This document shows positions 11,003 through 22,374 of a DNA stretch of 64,000 nucleotides, piece after piece. Made by a program: the position numbers and the translations under genes. The stretch comes from Chamaecyparis obtusa (taxonomy: Eukaryota > Streptophyta > Pinopsida > Cupressales > Cupressaceae). The notes under the pieces were generated by a model. It was given only the letters and a program-made list of their open reading frames with translations, had not been told where the DNA came from and did not search any database. The stretch is from contig BSBK01003256.1 in assembly GCA_027943335.1 (NCBI GenBank), forward strand, positions 496,001 to 560,000. Reading direction: 5' to 3'. Positions within the stretch are counted from its first letter, which is position 1; the number at the start of each line of letters is the position of its first letter.

Positions 11003-11272
11003 TATGCTAAATCCTCCAAAGGTAACATACATAAGTTGTTAAATTCTATTTTTCAAATTTTAATATGCTAAATCCTTTGAAGGTAATGCACATAAGTTTC
11101 TAAATCCTAAAGAGACACACATTTTTCAATTTTCAATATGCTAAATCCTCTGAAAGTAATGCACATAAGTTGCTAAATCTTGAAGAGACATGCATTTTTC
11201 AATTTTCAAATCTGCTAAATCCACGGAAGGTAACACACATAAGTTGCTAAATCCTGAAGGGACACACATTTT
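11003..11272 (+). repeat. Four imperfect tandem repeats, 61-74 bp
   Basis: The motif TGCTAAATCC starts at 11005, 11066, 11139 and 11213. Each copy continues with a variant of GGTAACACACATAAGTTGCTAAATCC and most end in ACACACATTTTTCAATTTTC. Spacing is 61, 73 and 74 bp, so the first unit is shorter. Confidence 0.85.
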
Positions 11273-11812
11273 ATATTCATAGTGATATAAGAAGGTGGAT
11301 CTATGGGTATTCCAAAAGCCATCAGAAGACACATTAAAATTGCAAAGCACAGTTTTTGGGTGAACTATTGGGTCTTGTTACTTATTGGGCTCTCCCTCCT
11401 TGGTGATTCACGGTAAGGTGGGCATCTTACTAGGTGAGGTAATCACTTTCTATTTTATCTCTTTTTTCTTTCATGCTAGTAGGACTAGATCATGAAGCTA
11501 TGTTATTTATAGTGTTTCTCTTGTCTTTCTTATGTAATCATTTATTCTTTTATGATAGCTTTCCAAATATGATATTAGTATAGGGAACATTTCTTAGCAA
11601 GGTTTCCTTGGCTAGTTGATTTGGGTTTGTTTGTACTAACCCTTCTTTTTGTCTTTTAGCTTTTTTTTCACCCCCTTGTGCATGTATGTTGAGTTAGAAT
11701 CCTTAGCTTAGGGGCTTGTGTCCTTAGCCAAGTGTTATTCTATCTCATTGTGAATACACTTGGATCTTTCTTCTCCTTTACCAAGAGTTTGCGTTGAATC
11801 CATACTCATGCT

Positions 11813-11827
11813 AAAGTGGGGGCTAAA
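11813..11827 (+). other. TE-A polypurine tract
   Basis: AAAGTGGGGGCTAAA lies directly before the TGTAT start of the 3' LTR. This is the expected position and composition of the plus-strand primer. Confidence 0.85.
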
Positions 11828-13264
11828 TGTATCATCGAAAAATGGAAGCACTTCCATTTAGGAAAGGTTTATCCCTTTGAGTAAGTGGTTTGGGGTCATG
11901 TCGAATGCCTTGTTGGATCTCTGATTGATTCTAGCTTTTTCCCCCCGTTCTACCCTTCTCTCCACCCATTTCCAGCCTTTTTTTGGCACCTTATCCTGGG
12001 GATCTAAGATCTTTGACCTCAAGGTCAAGGTCAACCTTGACCTTGACCTAGGTTAGAGTCAACCTCGACCCTGACCCTGGGTTGAGTTTTCAAATTCCAA
12101 AAGTTTTCAGATGTGAGGTTTTCAAAAAGTTTATTCTCCCACTTCCAAGTTGGTTATTTCGGGATTCGAAACGGTAAACTCTTAAATTATATTTAATTTA
12201 GGTCCATTTCTAGGGGTTAAGGCTTAACTAAAATTTAATTCTCCTATGTCGGCCTCTCTAGAAGTTTGTGCCCTAGACTAGTATACAAGGAAACCTTCCT
12301 CTCTCATTTCAATCCATCTTTCATCCTAATCTCTCAAGCACTCCATCAAGTAGGCATTTTCAAGGAAGAATTGAAGCTATCATCTACATTCAAGCATTCA
12401 AGTTCTCCATTGAAGATCAAGGATTAAAGCATTCAAGCCTTTGGAGGAATTTGGTTTAAGCATTCAAGATTCATCATTCAAACCCTAGATCTATCCATCA
12501 TGATGGTATGATCTTCCTTCAAAATCCTTTGTTCATCTTCAAGATCTATTTATTCTCCCTTCAAGGTAGATTAAAATCATACAATCATGGAGGTTTTGAT
12601 TTACATTAGTTATTGTTGAGTCCAAGCTTTCATATCAACATATTTGTTTACATTCCAAATATAGTTGCATATCTATTGAGTATCATAGCTTCATTGTTAG
12701 ATCTACTTCTACTACTTGCTAGCATTCTCTATTTCAATTCCATTTTTAAAGGTTGATTCCAAACTGGGGTTTGACTAAGACAAACCCCTCATCCAAAAAA
12801 TAAAAACCCTTTTTCTTGTAGGTACAGGTGCAAGATAGTGAATTGCAATTCAGATCTAAGTACCCTTTTTGGTGAACTTCCGGGATCTGTGAACATAATT
12901 TCTGTCAGAACAGTGTAGGTCAAGGTCAACTTTTAGGGGTAAGATTGTGCCCTAGGGTAAGATCTTACCCCTGTTTTGGGTCAAGATTGACCTTTCTCAG
13001 AAAGACAAAAGGTTTTTGGGTTTTCTCTATTTCTGTATTTCCAGGCCAGATCCGGTTGTAGAATTTCTTGAAACTGTACATAGACACCAGAAAGTAGTGA
13101 TTTACGAATCTTCTCCTCATCAAGATAAGTATTTATATTTTATTAAGTTTTTTGTCCACACCATTTTCCATACACTTTGCATATTTTATCTTACACTTTT
13201 CATCCATACATCTCTTAGCCATAATCTCTCTTTTCATAACCTTTCCATTTTTCATATCCCTACA
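11828..13264 (+). repeat. TE-A 3' LTR
   Basis: 1437 bp, aligned with 387-1817 over its whole length and ending CTACA before the right TSD copy CCTAC. The TATA box position reads TATACAAG here. Confidence 0.9.
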
Positions 13265-13870
13265 CCTACTTGACAGTCATAGTTTTACTTCTTTTCTTTC
13301 CTTGCTTTCAATGCTTATTTCATGGACATACTTAGACTATTGAGACACTTATGTATTTGAGGATCTGTTGAATCTTATGTTATATGTTTGGTACCTAATT
13401 AAGTAATCAGGGTACACTCGAGATACTATATGTTTTGATTCGGTTTTAGTTTATGATGATGTCATATATGATGTAGTATGGTGTTAAATGCTATTTTGAT
13501 GGAAAATTGGTTTAGGAAACTGATGATATGTTAGTTTTAATTCAATCACAAATATAGTTTTATACCATGTAGTATTGAGGACATATTATATTTTATATCA
13601 TGTTGTTTTGGACCTACTAATGTGTGCAATGAGTGTGTAGGGATAGTTGAGCATGGATCTAAATTGGGGACCCAACATTGGAACCTATGTTATATGTTGT
13701 GCATTCCAAGGTCCTCTTTGTATAAAGAAACATGGACCTCATTGTATAGTTTTTTATTCATGAATGTTATTTGCATGTGTGTATTTAATTTAGTTAATGT
13801 GAATATGATTAAGCCATGTCATTTGTTTAAATTAATTGTGCCAATTTTGGTAATTATTTTATAAATGTTG
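13265..13870. other. Unassigned AT-rich spacer between TE-A and TE-C
   Basis: About 600 bp between the right TSD of TE-A and the left end of TE-C. It contains no repeat, ORF or element end that I recognise. It is the left flank of the TE-C insertion site; the right flank resumes at 19796. Confidence 0.5.
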
Positions 13871-14540
13871 TGATGCAGGAGCATCTTGGGTCCTTGGCAA
13901 TCCTGTGTCACCAAAAACATAATTGAGCTTGTCTGTGTTGCTTAGTTCTTGCTTTGACCAAGTTGGTTAGTAGTTTATCAGTTTCCTTTGGTTGTCAAGT
14001 TTGGTTAGTTATCTCCTGGGTGGTCGGTTGTTTCTCTGGCGCTCGGTGTTGCTTGTCTATTGCTCGGTCATCCTTGCTTACCGAGTGGTTTATTTTAGTT
14101 CCCGTTGAGGCCGACTTGTGCATTTATTTTGGGTCATGGATTTAATGCTGGTATCCATCATTGGGAAGCATGTGGTCCTAGATTTGACCATTTCTTTAGT
14201 TGATTATTGATCTGAAGGCTGACTCAGTTTGGTAGCCTCTTGTATAAATGTAGTTGTTTGGTTAGAGTTTAGGGAGTTAGTTTTGGGGATAGATAGGAGA
14301 AGATTGGAGATTATCTATAGATCCTCACATGTTTGAGGAATTTTGTAATTCATTGTAATATCCGGCCATAACCGGGAAGGCCTTACAGCCCGACATGTAT
14401 AAATCAATTGCAAGTAATATTTGAATGATCCTACTTTTCTCCCTCTCACTATGTTGTTGTTTGCTTCTGCGTGTGTTTGAGCAAGGTGGATCAGGTTAGG
14501 GTGAGCCATTCCTTGGCCCCTACTATCCTTCCTTGTGTCA
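13871..14540 (+). repeat. TE-C 5' LTR
   Basis: 670 bp, matched by 19126-19790. A TATA-like TATAAAT begins at 14398 and another TATAAATG lies near 14243, both kept in the other copy. Several CTCGGT and TCGGT words occur in U3. Confidence 0.92.
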
Positions 14541-14542
14541 GG

Positions 14543-14560
14543 TGGTGTTAGAGTGAGGTG
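14543..14560 (+). other. TE-C primer-binding site (degenerate tRNA-iMet)
   Basis: TGGTGTTAGAGTGAGGTG starts two bases inside the 5' LTR. It differs at a few positions from the initiator-Met site TGGTATCAGAGC plus its extension, as expected for a decayed chromovirus primer site. Confidence 0.7.
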
Positions 14561-14677
14561 AGATCTTGATCTAGGTTTGCGAACCTAGGTTTGAGGGTTC
14601 CTTCTTGTGAAGCCCTAGTTGATTTGTTGTGGGGTAGTAGATTGTGATCTGACCTGCAATTGTAGAGGGTTTTCAAG

Positions 14678-15670
14678 ATGGTTCGTGGGAGGTGAGATGG
14701 AGATCTAGGATTGGTAGATATGCCAAGACAAATTTCTACGAGATTAGAAGCTATTAAAATAGCCCAAAGAAGAGGCAAACATCTTGAAGATGTTAGTGAT
14801 GATGAAGTTGAAGAAGAAAAAGAAAATGTAGAACCTACACCTGTGATGGATCAGGGTGAGGAAATATTTTTGAAGGCTTTGACAAGTTTGAAGTCTACAC
14901 CACATTTCAATCCTCCTAAGTATAGTGGTAAATTGGATTTTGATGAATTAGTGGATTGGATCACTGTGATGGAGAAATATTTTGAGTATGAGAACATACC
15001 TGAGGAGAAGAAAGTAAAGATTGCAAGCACAAAGTTGAAAAGTCATGCATCCTTATGGTGGGAACATCTACAACTAGACAAAAAGAGGAAAGGAAAAGAC
15101 AAGATCAAGGTATGAAATAAAATGGTGAATAAGTTGAAAGGAAAGTTCTTACCTTGTGATTATCAGATTAACCTAGTTTTGCGAATGAAAAGTTTAAGGC
15201 AGAAAGATAGCTTAGTAAAAGAATATACTGAGGAATTCTATAGATTAGATATCAGATCTAGACATGATGAAGATGATGTGGAAAGAATTTCTAGATACTT
15301 GAATGGTCTGAGAGTTTTCATCCAAGAAGAAATCAACATGGTTAAGTTGGAAAGCATTGAAGAGGCTTATCAATTTGCATTGAAGGCCGAGGAGAAATTG
15401 AACAAAAGACATGAGTAGAGACAAAGAGGTAGAGGTGGTAGATTCCCTAGAGGAAGAGGTAGATCCTATGGTGAAAATAGTAGACTTGAACCAAAAAAGA
15501 AAAATCTGGATAAAGACAAGACCGAGTGGAAAGGTGAAAGTTCATCTAGGAGTAGAGGCAGTAACTATTGAGGTGGTTATAGCAAAGGAAGTTTCTGAGG
15601 AACTTGTTACAATTATGGAGAAGAAGGGCATGGATCATTTGAATGTACACATGCTAGTAAGAAGGTTAGT
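14678..15670 (+). pseudogene. TE-C gag with damaged zinc knuckle
   Basis: The likely start is ATG 14678 (MVRGR, then TGA), in frame with MPRQISTRLEAIKIAQRRG. The retrotransposon gag core includes FNPPKYSGKLDFDELVDWI (about 14905-14960), SHASLWWEHLQLD and QKDSLVKEYTEEFYRLD. Stops occur at 15113-15115 and 15416-15418 and in an Arg/Gly-rich stretch after it. The zinc knuckle CYNYGEEGHGSFEC (15605-15646) has Tyr in place of the second Cys (TGT to TAT). Confidence 0.85.
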
Positions 15671-15685
15671 AGCACCAAAAATGAT

Positions 15686-16141
15686 TTGGTGCAAGAAGAG
15701 TCACCGAATGAGCCTAAGAAGCAAAGTAACTTGATGGTAAGAAGAGCACTGTGGAATGAAAGTAAAAAGGATGATCTGGTAAGGAAAAGTTTATTCAAAA
15801 CTAGATGTAGAGTTTCTGACAAAGTTTGGAAGGTAATCATTGACAATGGTAGCTTGGAGAATTTTGCATCTAAGGAAATGGTCACAAAATTGCAGTTGAA
15901 AAGGTTGGAACATCTGAAACCCTATCAGATCTCATGGATCAAGGATGAGCATACACTCCTGGTAAGTGAACAATGTTATGTGAATTTGAAAATTGGAAAG
16001 TACTATGATAAGGTGTTGTGTGATATCATGACTATGGATTGTTTTCATATTTTGTTGGGTAGACCTTGGAAATATGATAGACATGCTATATATGATGGGA
16101 GATTGCATAAGTATACTATTGTGGCTGATGGAAGAAAATAG
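15686..16141 (+). pseudogene. TE-C retropepsin-like protease
   Basis: In frame after the knuckle. KVWKVIIDNGSLENFAS (about 15823-15873) is the retropepsin active-site region, but DNGS stands where DSGS or DTGA is normal. Downstream CFHILLGRPWKYDRHA is the second conserved block of plant Gypsy protease. A TAG at 16139-16141 ends the piece; the next block resumes in the same frame at 16145. Confidence 0.82.
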
Positions 16142-16144
16142 ATC

Positions 16145-17690
16145 TTGTTACCTTTGATGGAAGAACATGTTAGTAATGTTTGCACATTTGTGAAAGTTTT
16201 CTTGGTGGAAGGAAGAAAATTTGTGAAATATTTGAAGAGGAATGATGTATGTTTTGTTGTGATTCCTACCAAACTGAGTAAGAAAATAGAGGATAATATT
16301 CCTGAGGAGATTGATAAGTTAGTCACTGAGTATAAGGATATCATTTCTGATAATTTACCTAATGGTTTTCCACCAAAGAGAAGCATTGATCATTATATGG
16401 ATCTAATCCTTGGAGCTAGTTTACCGAATAAGGCACCTCATCGGTTGACACCTACCGAGAATCAGGAATTGAACCGACAGATTCAAGAGTTTTTGGATAA
16501 AGGTTTGATCAGAGAAAGTTTGAGTCCTTGTGCAGTACCTGCTGTATTGGCACCTAAGAGGAATGGAGAATGGAGAATGTGTACTGATTCTAGAGAAATC
16601 AACAAGATAATAGTGAAGTATAGGTTTCCTATACCGAGAATGGATGACATAATGGACAATTTGACTGGAGCAAAGTATTTCACAAAGATTGATTTGAAAA
16701 GTGGGCATCATCAGATCAGAATCAGAGAGGGTGATAAATGGAAGACTACTTTCAAGACAAAATAAGGTTTGTATGAGTGGTTGGTTATGCCTTTTGGTTT
16801 AACTAATGCACCAAGTACTTTTATGAGGTTGATGAATGGAGTTTTGAAGAAATTCTTGGGTAAGTTTATGATTGTATATCTTGATGATATTTTGATATTT
16901 AGTAAGACTAGAGAAGAACATTTTTTGCATGTTAGAAAAGTTTTGCAGAGATTGAAAGAGGAAAAGTTGCTGATAAATCTAAAAAAGTGTTCATTCATGA
17001 AAGAGGAGATTGTGTATTTGGGATTTGTGATTTTAGCTAAGGGTTTGAAGATGGATCCTGAAAAGGTTGAAGCTATTTTGAATTGGCTTACACCTTTGAA
17101 TGCTAGTGAGGGAAGATCATTTCATGGATTGGCAAGTTTCTACCAAAAGTTCATAAGGAATTTCAGTTCAATTTGTAATGCTATGACTGAGACTATGAGA
17201 GGAGATAAAAGAGAATTCAGGTGGACACATGGAGTTGATAAAAGTTTTGAGACTCTGAAGTAGAAGGTTGCTAAATTGCTTGTTTTGGCATTGCCTGATT
17301 TCAATAAGGTATTTCAAGTGGAATGTGATGCAAGTGGTAGTGCAATTGGACCTGTGTTGAGTCAAGAAGGTAAACCTGTTGCTTTCTTTAGTGAAATGTT
17401 GAATGATGCTAGAAGGAAATATTCTATGTATTATCAAGAATTATATGCTATTGTTCAAGCACTGAAGAGATAGAGACATTATTTGATACCAAGTGAATTT
17501 GTGTTGTATACCGATCATAAGGCTTTACAGTATTTGGGTAGTCAGAATAAGTTGAATTAGAGACATATGAAATGGGTTGAGTATTTGCAGAGTTATAAAT
17601 TTGTGATAAAACATAAGAGTGGAGTCACTAACCGAGTTGTTGATGCATTGAGTAGAAGAAGATCTTTGATGACGAAGATGAAAATTGAAG
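16145..17690 (+). pseudogene. TE-C reverse transcriptase and RNase H
   Basis: Conserved RT blocks appear in order: HRLTPTENQELNRQIQEFLD (about 16438), CAVPAVLAPKRNGEWRMC, KYFTKIDLKSGHHQIRI (about 16675), [16 protein letters not shown] (about 16789) and the catalytic YLDD at 16877-16888. The connection and RNase H follow with [18 protein letters not shown] (about 17306) and YTDHKALQYL (about 17509). Stops lie at 16763, 17261, 17471 and near 17558, mostly at positions where Trp or Gln is usual. All pieces share one frame. Confidence 0.9.
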
Positions 17691-18900
17691 TTCTTGGTTT
17701 TGATGAGATGAGAGATTTGTATGAAACTAATCTTGATTTTTCTGAGCCATGGAGAAAGTGTAGAGCACCTATTCAAGATCAATCAAGTACAAAATGGGAA
17801 GAATATTTCATTCAAGAAGGTATGTTGTTTAAAGGTATTTAGTTGTGTATACCGAGAGGACCAATGAGAAATAATTTGATTAAGGAGAAACATAGTAGTG
17901 GTTTGGCTGGACATTTTGGAATTGATAAGACATTGAACTTGCTTAAGGAGAAATACTTTTGGCCTCAGTTGTATAAAGATGTTCAGAAATTTGTGAAAAG
18001 TTGTGGAGTTTGTCAAGTAGCAAAAGGATTTAGTCAGAATACTGGATTGTATACACCAATTGCTATTCCTGAGAAACCTTGGATTGACATCAGTATGAAT
18101 TATGTTCTTGGCTTACCAAAGACAATAAGAGGTAATGATTCTATATTTGTTGTTGTGGATAAATTTTCTAAAATTGCACATTTTATACCATGTAGAAAGA
18201 CATCAGATGTAGTACATGTAGCAGATATTTTCTTTAAGGAAATTGTTAGATTGCATGGATTACTGAGGAGTATTATCTCTCTGATTAAGATAGTAAATTT
18301 GCTGGATAGTTTTGGAAGACTCTTTGGAAGAAATTTGGCACTGAGTTGAAATATAGTTCTACATTTCACCCACAAACTGATGGATAGACAGAAGTTGTGA
18401 ACATAAATTTGGGAAATCTTTTGAGATATTTAGTTGGAGACACACTAGGCAATTGGGATTCTATGTTGGCACAAGAAGAGTTTGCATATAATAATTCAGT
18501 GAATATAAGTACTGGAAAGACACCTTTTGAGATTGTAAATGGCATATAGTCGGGAGGTATATCTAATTTGAGAGACATTGATGATGAAAGTAAGAGAAGT
18601 GCTGAAGGAGTGAAATTTGCTGAGTACATGAAGACATTGCATGAAGATGGGAAATACAAGCTAGAAAAGAGTAATCATAAATACAAAGATAGAGCTAATA
18701 GTTCAAGAAGACATAAGACTTTTGATGTTGGTGATGAAGTGATGGTTCATTTGAAGAAAGGTTGGTTTTCTATTGGAACATATGGGAAACTAAAAATGAA
18801 GAAGTTTGGACCTTGCAAGATTTTGAAGAAATTTGACAGTGGAAATGCATATGAGATTGAGTTAATTTGTATGAGTATCATGAACCTGATGAAGAAATGA
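17691..18900 (+). pseudogene. TE-C integrase, frameshifted
   Basis: The HHCC zinc finger is GLAGHFGIDKT with CGVCQVAKG (about 17899-18030). The core starts with PWIDISMNY, carrying the first catalytic Asp. A small insertion near 18275 changes frame exactly where SDRDSKF is expected; the shifted frame reads SD, stop, DSKF. HPQTDG, stop, TEVVN follows (about 18367-18400), then TPFEIVNG and the C-terminal [13 protein letters not shown] region. A second shift, with loss of sequence, follows EIEL near 18865. Confidence 0.85.
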
Positions 18901-19181
18901 TAGTACCGACAGAATATCCTAAGAAATAGAATGAAGAAGTTGAGCAGATTTTGGGGCAAAGGGTTAGTAAAAGTATAAGAGGAAAGTGGTATATGGAATA
19001 TTTGGTAAAGTGGAAGAATAGACCGATTGAATATATTTCATGGGTTTCACAGTCTGAGTTGGATGTAGCTCAGATCATACCTACTAAATTTTTCAAAGAA
19101 TCATTTCAAAATAACCCCAGGTGTCTGATGCAGGAGCATCTCAGGTCCTTGGCAATCCTGTGTCACCAAAAACATATTTGA
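18901..19181 (+). pseudogene. TE-C chromodomain
   Basis: After [19 protein letters not shown] and a TAG, the sequence GQRVSKSIRGKWYMEYLVKW, then KNRPIEYISWVSQSEL, is a chromodomain with its aromatic cage positions (Y/W/W). Such domains target chromovirus integration to modified histones. The frame runs into the 3' LTR and stops at 19179-19181. Confidence 0.85.
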
Positions 19182-19790
19182 GCTTGTCTGTGTTGCTCAG
19201 TTCTTGCTTTGATTGAGTTGGTCGGTAGTTGATCAGTTTCCTTTGGTTGCCTAGTTTTGTTGGTTATCTCTTGGGTGGTTGGTTGTTTCTCTAGTGCTTG
19301 GTGTTGCTTGTCTGTTGCTCGATCATCCTTTCTTACAGAGTGGTTTATTTTAGTTCCCGTTGAGGCCGACTTATGAATTTATTTTGGGTCATAGATTTAA
19401 TGTTGGTATCCATCATTGGGAAGCATGTGGTCCTAGATTTGACCATTTCTTCTATTGATTATGGATTTAAAGGTCGACTCAGTTTGGTAGCCTCTTGTAT
19501 AAATGTAGTTGTTTGGTTAGAGTTTAGGGAGACAGTTTTGGGGATAGATAGAAGAAGATTGGAGATTATCTACAGATCCTCGCATGTTTGAGGACTTCTA
19601 TAATTCATTGTAATATCTGGCCATAACTGAGAAGGCCTTATAGCTCAGCATGTATAAATAAATTGCAAGTAATATTTGAATGATCCTGCTTTTCTCCCTC
19701 TCACTATGTTGTTTTCTTCTGTGTGTTTGAGCAAGGTGGATCAGGTTAGGGTGAGCCATTCCTTGGCCCTTGCTATCCTTCCTTGTGTCA
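19126..19790 (+). repeat. TE-C 3' LTR
   Basis: 665 bp, aligned with 13871-14540. No clear polypurine tract precedes it; the sequence there reads ACCCCAGGTGTC, so the tract is probably decayed. Confidence 0.92.
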
Positions 19791-20688
19791 TGTTGGCATG
19801 GTTAGTTAATTGTATTTTGGTTAAGGCAAGGGTTAACTAGGGGTTAACCATAGTGTAGTACCAAGTTACCATGGGTTGGGAAGTTTCTAGATAGTCAACC
19901 TTGACTTGAAATGTTGGATATTGCTAATGCATTGGGGAAATGGTTGATACATTTAATATGTTTAATCACTACATTGAGTGATGCTAGAGCTGTTGTTGTT
20001 GTCATTAGTGTTTTGTCACTGATGTCAACATATGTTTCTGTGAAGAGAACATGTTGGTTACTATAGTGTACAAATACTGTAGAGATGTTTCAGGACGTGC
20101 AAAGATAGATGAGAGTATAGGAAGATGTTGTGATGTTATCTCCAAGATTGCATCATGTAATGTTTCATATTAATTGAGTTACAGATGTTTTGGTGAAGAG
20201 TGGTTATTGGATAGTGATAGTGGAAGTTGATAGAGTGAGTCTCTGTATTTATGGTATATCTTATAGAAGGTATGGATTTAGTATATGTGAGCTTAAGGGA
20301 TGCAGACAAGGTAATAAAGAATGCTTGATGGTTAGCACAAGGTATGAAATGATGGATGACCTCAGTTGTGGCATGTGTTCTAGAGAAGAGTTATTTGGGA
20401 GCTCACTTTAGAGATGTAGTGTGCATTTTGGTTGAGGAATGTGAATTAAGGATGTGAGTCCTTAATTGTTGTAATGTAATCATTGTAAACTTGTTTTAGA
20501 TATCATGTGTACCTTAGCAAGGGTTTATGAAATTGTTTGTATATTAGGAAAGCCTAATTGGCCAACCTGATCATGTAGAATGTAATAGGGTGTATATGTA
20601 AGATCTTTTATTTGGAATAGATATGGTGAGAATGTATGTAATGTAAAGAAGATTTTGTAAGCTTTGAGCTTGAGTTTTCTTGATGTAT

Positions 20689-22334
20689 CATTGCAGGGCA
20701 CCTAGGTAAGGCTACTTGGTACCTAGTGTCCCTAATGTGAATTTTTGGCTTGTAGTAGCCTTAGCCAAGCCACTAGTGTAGTGAGAATACTAGTTAGTCT
20801 CTCAAGTGTTTTGGTTAGTGGTTAGTCTTGACTTGGATTTCCCTAAGTCCTAGGTGTGTCTTCTTGGGTCAAGATGAATCAGAGTTGGCCAACTTAGTTA
20901 AAATTGCCAAGTGTAGGATAATGTTGCAAAAGTTGTAAAATGGCCTCTTTAATGATTTTAGAGGATGGGAATGGTCTTAAGGACCTTAGTTTAGTTAGCG
21001 TTATGTCCCCAAGGGGTGTGACCAAGTAGTTTACCAATCCACCAAAAGTTGGTATGACAACTTTGAAAGTTGTCATGACAACTTTAAAAGTTGTCATGAC
21101 AACATTTCTTATTTCACCTAAGAATGGCTCTAGAAGACCAACAACCTGACCCATGGGACCAAACAATTAGGTTGAGGTATTTAATGTTCAAAAACCCTAA
21201 ATGTGAGCATTGGGAAGTGTGGAGTATAGAAAACCAAGCTTGACATGAGTGTGGCTATGTATTATTTTAAAAAGTTAATGCATTTGTGTGTGACAGAGAT
21301 CAAAGATGGATTGAAAACTAGACTGTAATGGTTGCATGAGTTAGTATAGGATGTATTTTTGTTCTTAGGATAGTTAATTAATCATTTCATTCAGTTTTAG
21401 CATTAGTTTTTATTCATTTCTTTCTCTAGCCTGTCTCGGGTTGGTCCAGACAGGGTTTTGCAAAATGGAGTGCTAGATCACTCTCCCACCTTACAATCTG
21501 TATGACCCCTTGCGATATGTGACTATACTCTTTGTAACATAGGATGGTGAAAGGAGGGGCCCTAAAAATTTTAGGAGGCATTTTTGAAGTGATGCCCTAG
21601 GCGATCCAGGAGTGCATGGCTAGGGATCACAAGGTATTGCAGAGCTGATAAGAGGGATTGAAAGCATTCATTGCTTCAATCAAAGCTTATGGAGGGGAGG
21701 CCAGATGTGTTACCAATAATCTAAAATGCTGAGAAGCTTTAGAGGAAGGTTGATACATGGAGAATCACCAAACCCTCATTGGTTCAGATACTGAGCTACT
21801 AAACCCTCAAATATAGCCCCATTTCTAGGAGACCCTGTACGGACAAAATGGAGAAGGGAGACCTGGAAAATCTATAAGCCCTTCCAAAAGGGTACTCAAA
21901 TCAATAATTAGTTTGGTACTTTTTTTGGAGAATTTGGAAGTTATTAAGATAAATAGGTCAATTAGGCCTATTAGCATTGTAGCCCTTTTGGGCCAGTCAG
22001 CAAAAAAAGCCTATTAGCGATAGGACTTACTATGAAGAAGGTGGGGCTAAAAATGGTTTTGAACCATTTTTCATATGAAGCAACCCTCCTCTCCAATTGA
22101 GGTTGAAAGCAAAATTGATCTCCATTTCTAGGGATGGTGGAGTTAGAAGGAAGCAAAGGAGTGTCATGATGGAATGAGATAGTTTCAAACCTTGGTGTCA
22201 GAATTTGAATAGGAAAGGATTGATTTTGTAAATCCTTGGAGGGGACTAGGATAGTGCTCTATAGGCTAAAAGAAGTAGCCTTGTATGAACCTAGGAGAAT
22301 CTAGGACAAGTTGAGCAAGGCTTGTGTTACACTA
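20689..22334 (+). repeat. TE-D 5' LTR
   Basis: 1646 bp. It contains two copies of the perfect palindrome GTTGTCATGACAAC (about 21075-21105) plus a third degenerate one just before. It ends ACACTA, followed by GAT and the primer site. Confidence 0.88.
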
Positions 22335-22337
22335 GAT

Positions 22338-22350
22338 TGGTATTAGAGAC
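22338..22350 (+). other. TE-D primer-binding site (tRNA-iMet)
   Basis: TGGTATTAGAGAC differs from the initiator-Met site TGGTATCAGAGC at few positions and lies three bases after the 5' LTR. Confidence 0.82.
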
Positions 22351-22374
22351 GGTTAAAGGTTTGGAGGATAGTGC

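Larger units (their letters stand above)
10180..11827 (+). other. TE-A 3' internal non-coding region
   Basis: About 1.6 kb without a convincing ORF on either strand. It is T-rich, holds the tandem repeat at 11003-11272 and ends in a polypurine tract. Long non-coding 3' regions are usual in LARD and Tat-like elements. Confidence 0.6.
387..13264 (+). mobile_element. TE-A: non-autonomous LTR retrotransposon (Tat/Ogre-like LARD), split by TE-B
   Basis: Two direct repeats of about 1.43 kb (387-1817 and 11828-13264), both starting TGTAT and ending CTACA, are flanked by a perfect 5-bp duplication CCTAC (382-386 and 13265-13269). A polypurine tract AAAGTGGGGGCTAAA lies directly before the right LTR. 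Removing the nested TE-B leaves about 2.9 kb of interior with one degenerate ORF and no protease, RT, RNase H or integrase, so the element depends on others. The ORF motifs and the GGGGGC-type polypurine tract fit Tat-lineage Gypsy elements; that lineage call is an inference. Boundaries are seen directly and are secure. Confidence 0.9.
13871..19790 (+). mobile_element. TE-C: Ty3/Gypsy chromovirus
   Basis: LTRs 13871-14540 and 19126-19790 (TGATGCAGGAGC to CTTGTGTCA) are flanked by a perfect TSD TGTTG (13866-13870 and 19791-19795). Between them lie gag, protease, RT, RNase H, integrase and a C-terminal chromodomain, the order of plant chromoviruses. Most of gag-pol stays in one frame from 14678 to about 18270, with stops; two frameshifts follow in integrase and before the chromodomain. 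Confidence 0.95.

Noticed and set aside
11003..11272. CRISPR-like spaced repeats
   Set aside because: The units are diverged tandem repeats without unique spacers, in a plant retroelement.
16045..16386. Minus-strand frames over TE-C gag-pol
   Set aside because: They oppose well-supported plus-strand protease and RT sequence.
20190..20411. Plus-strand frame of 73 codons left of TE-D
   Set aside because: It lies within the solo LTR S1 and shows no conserved motif.
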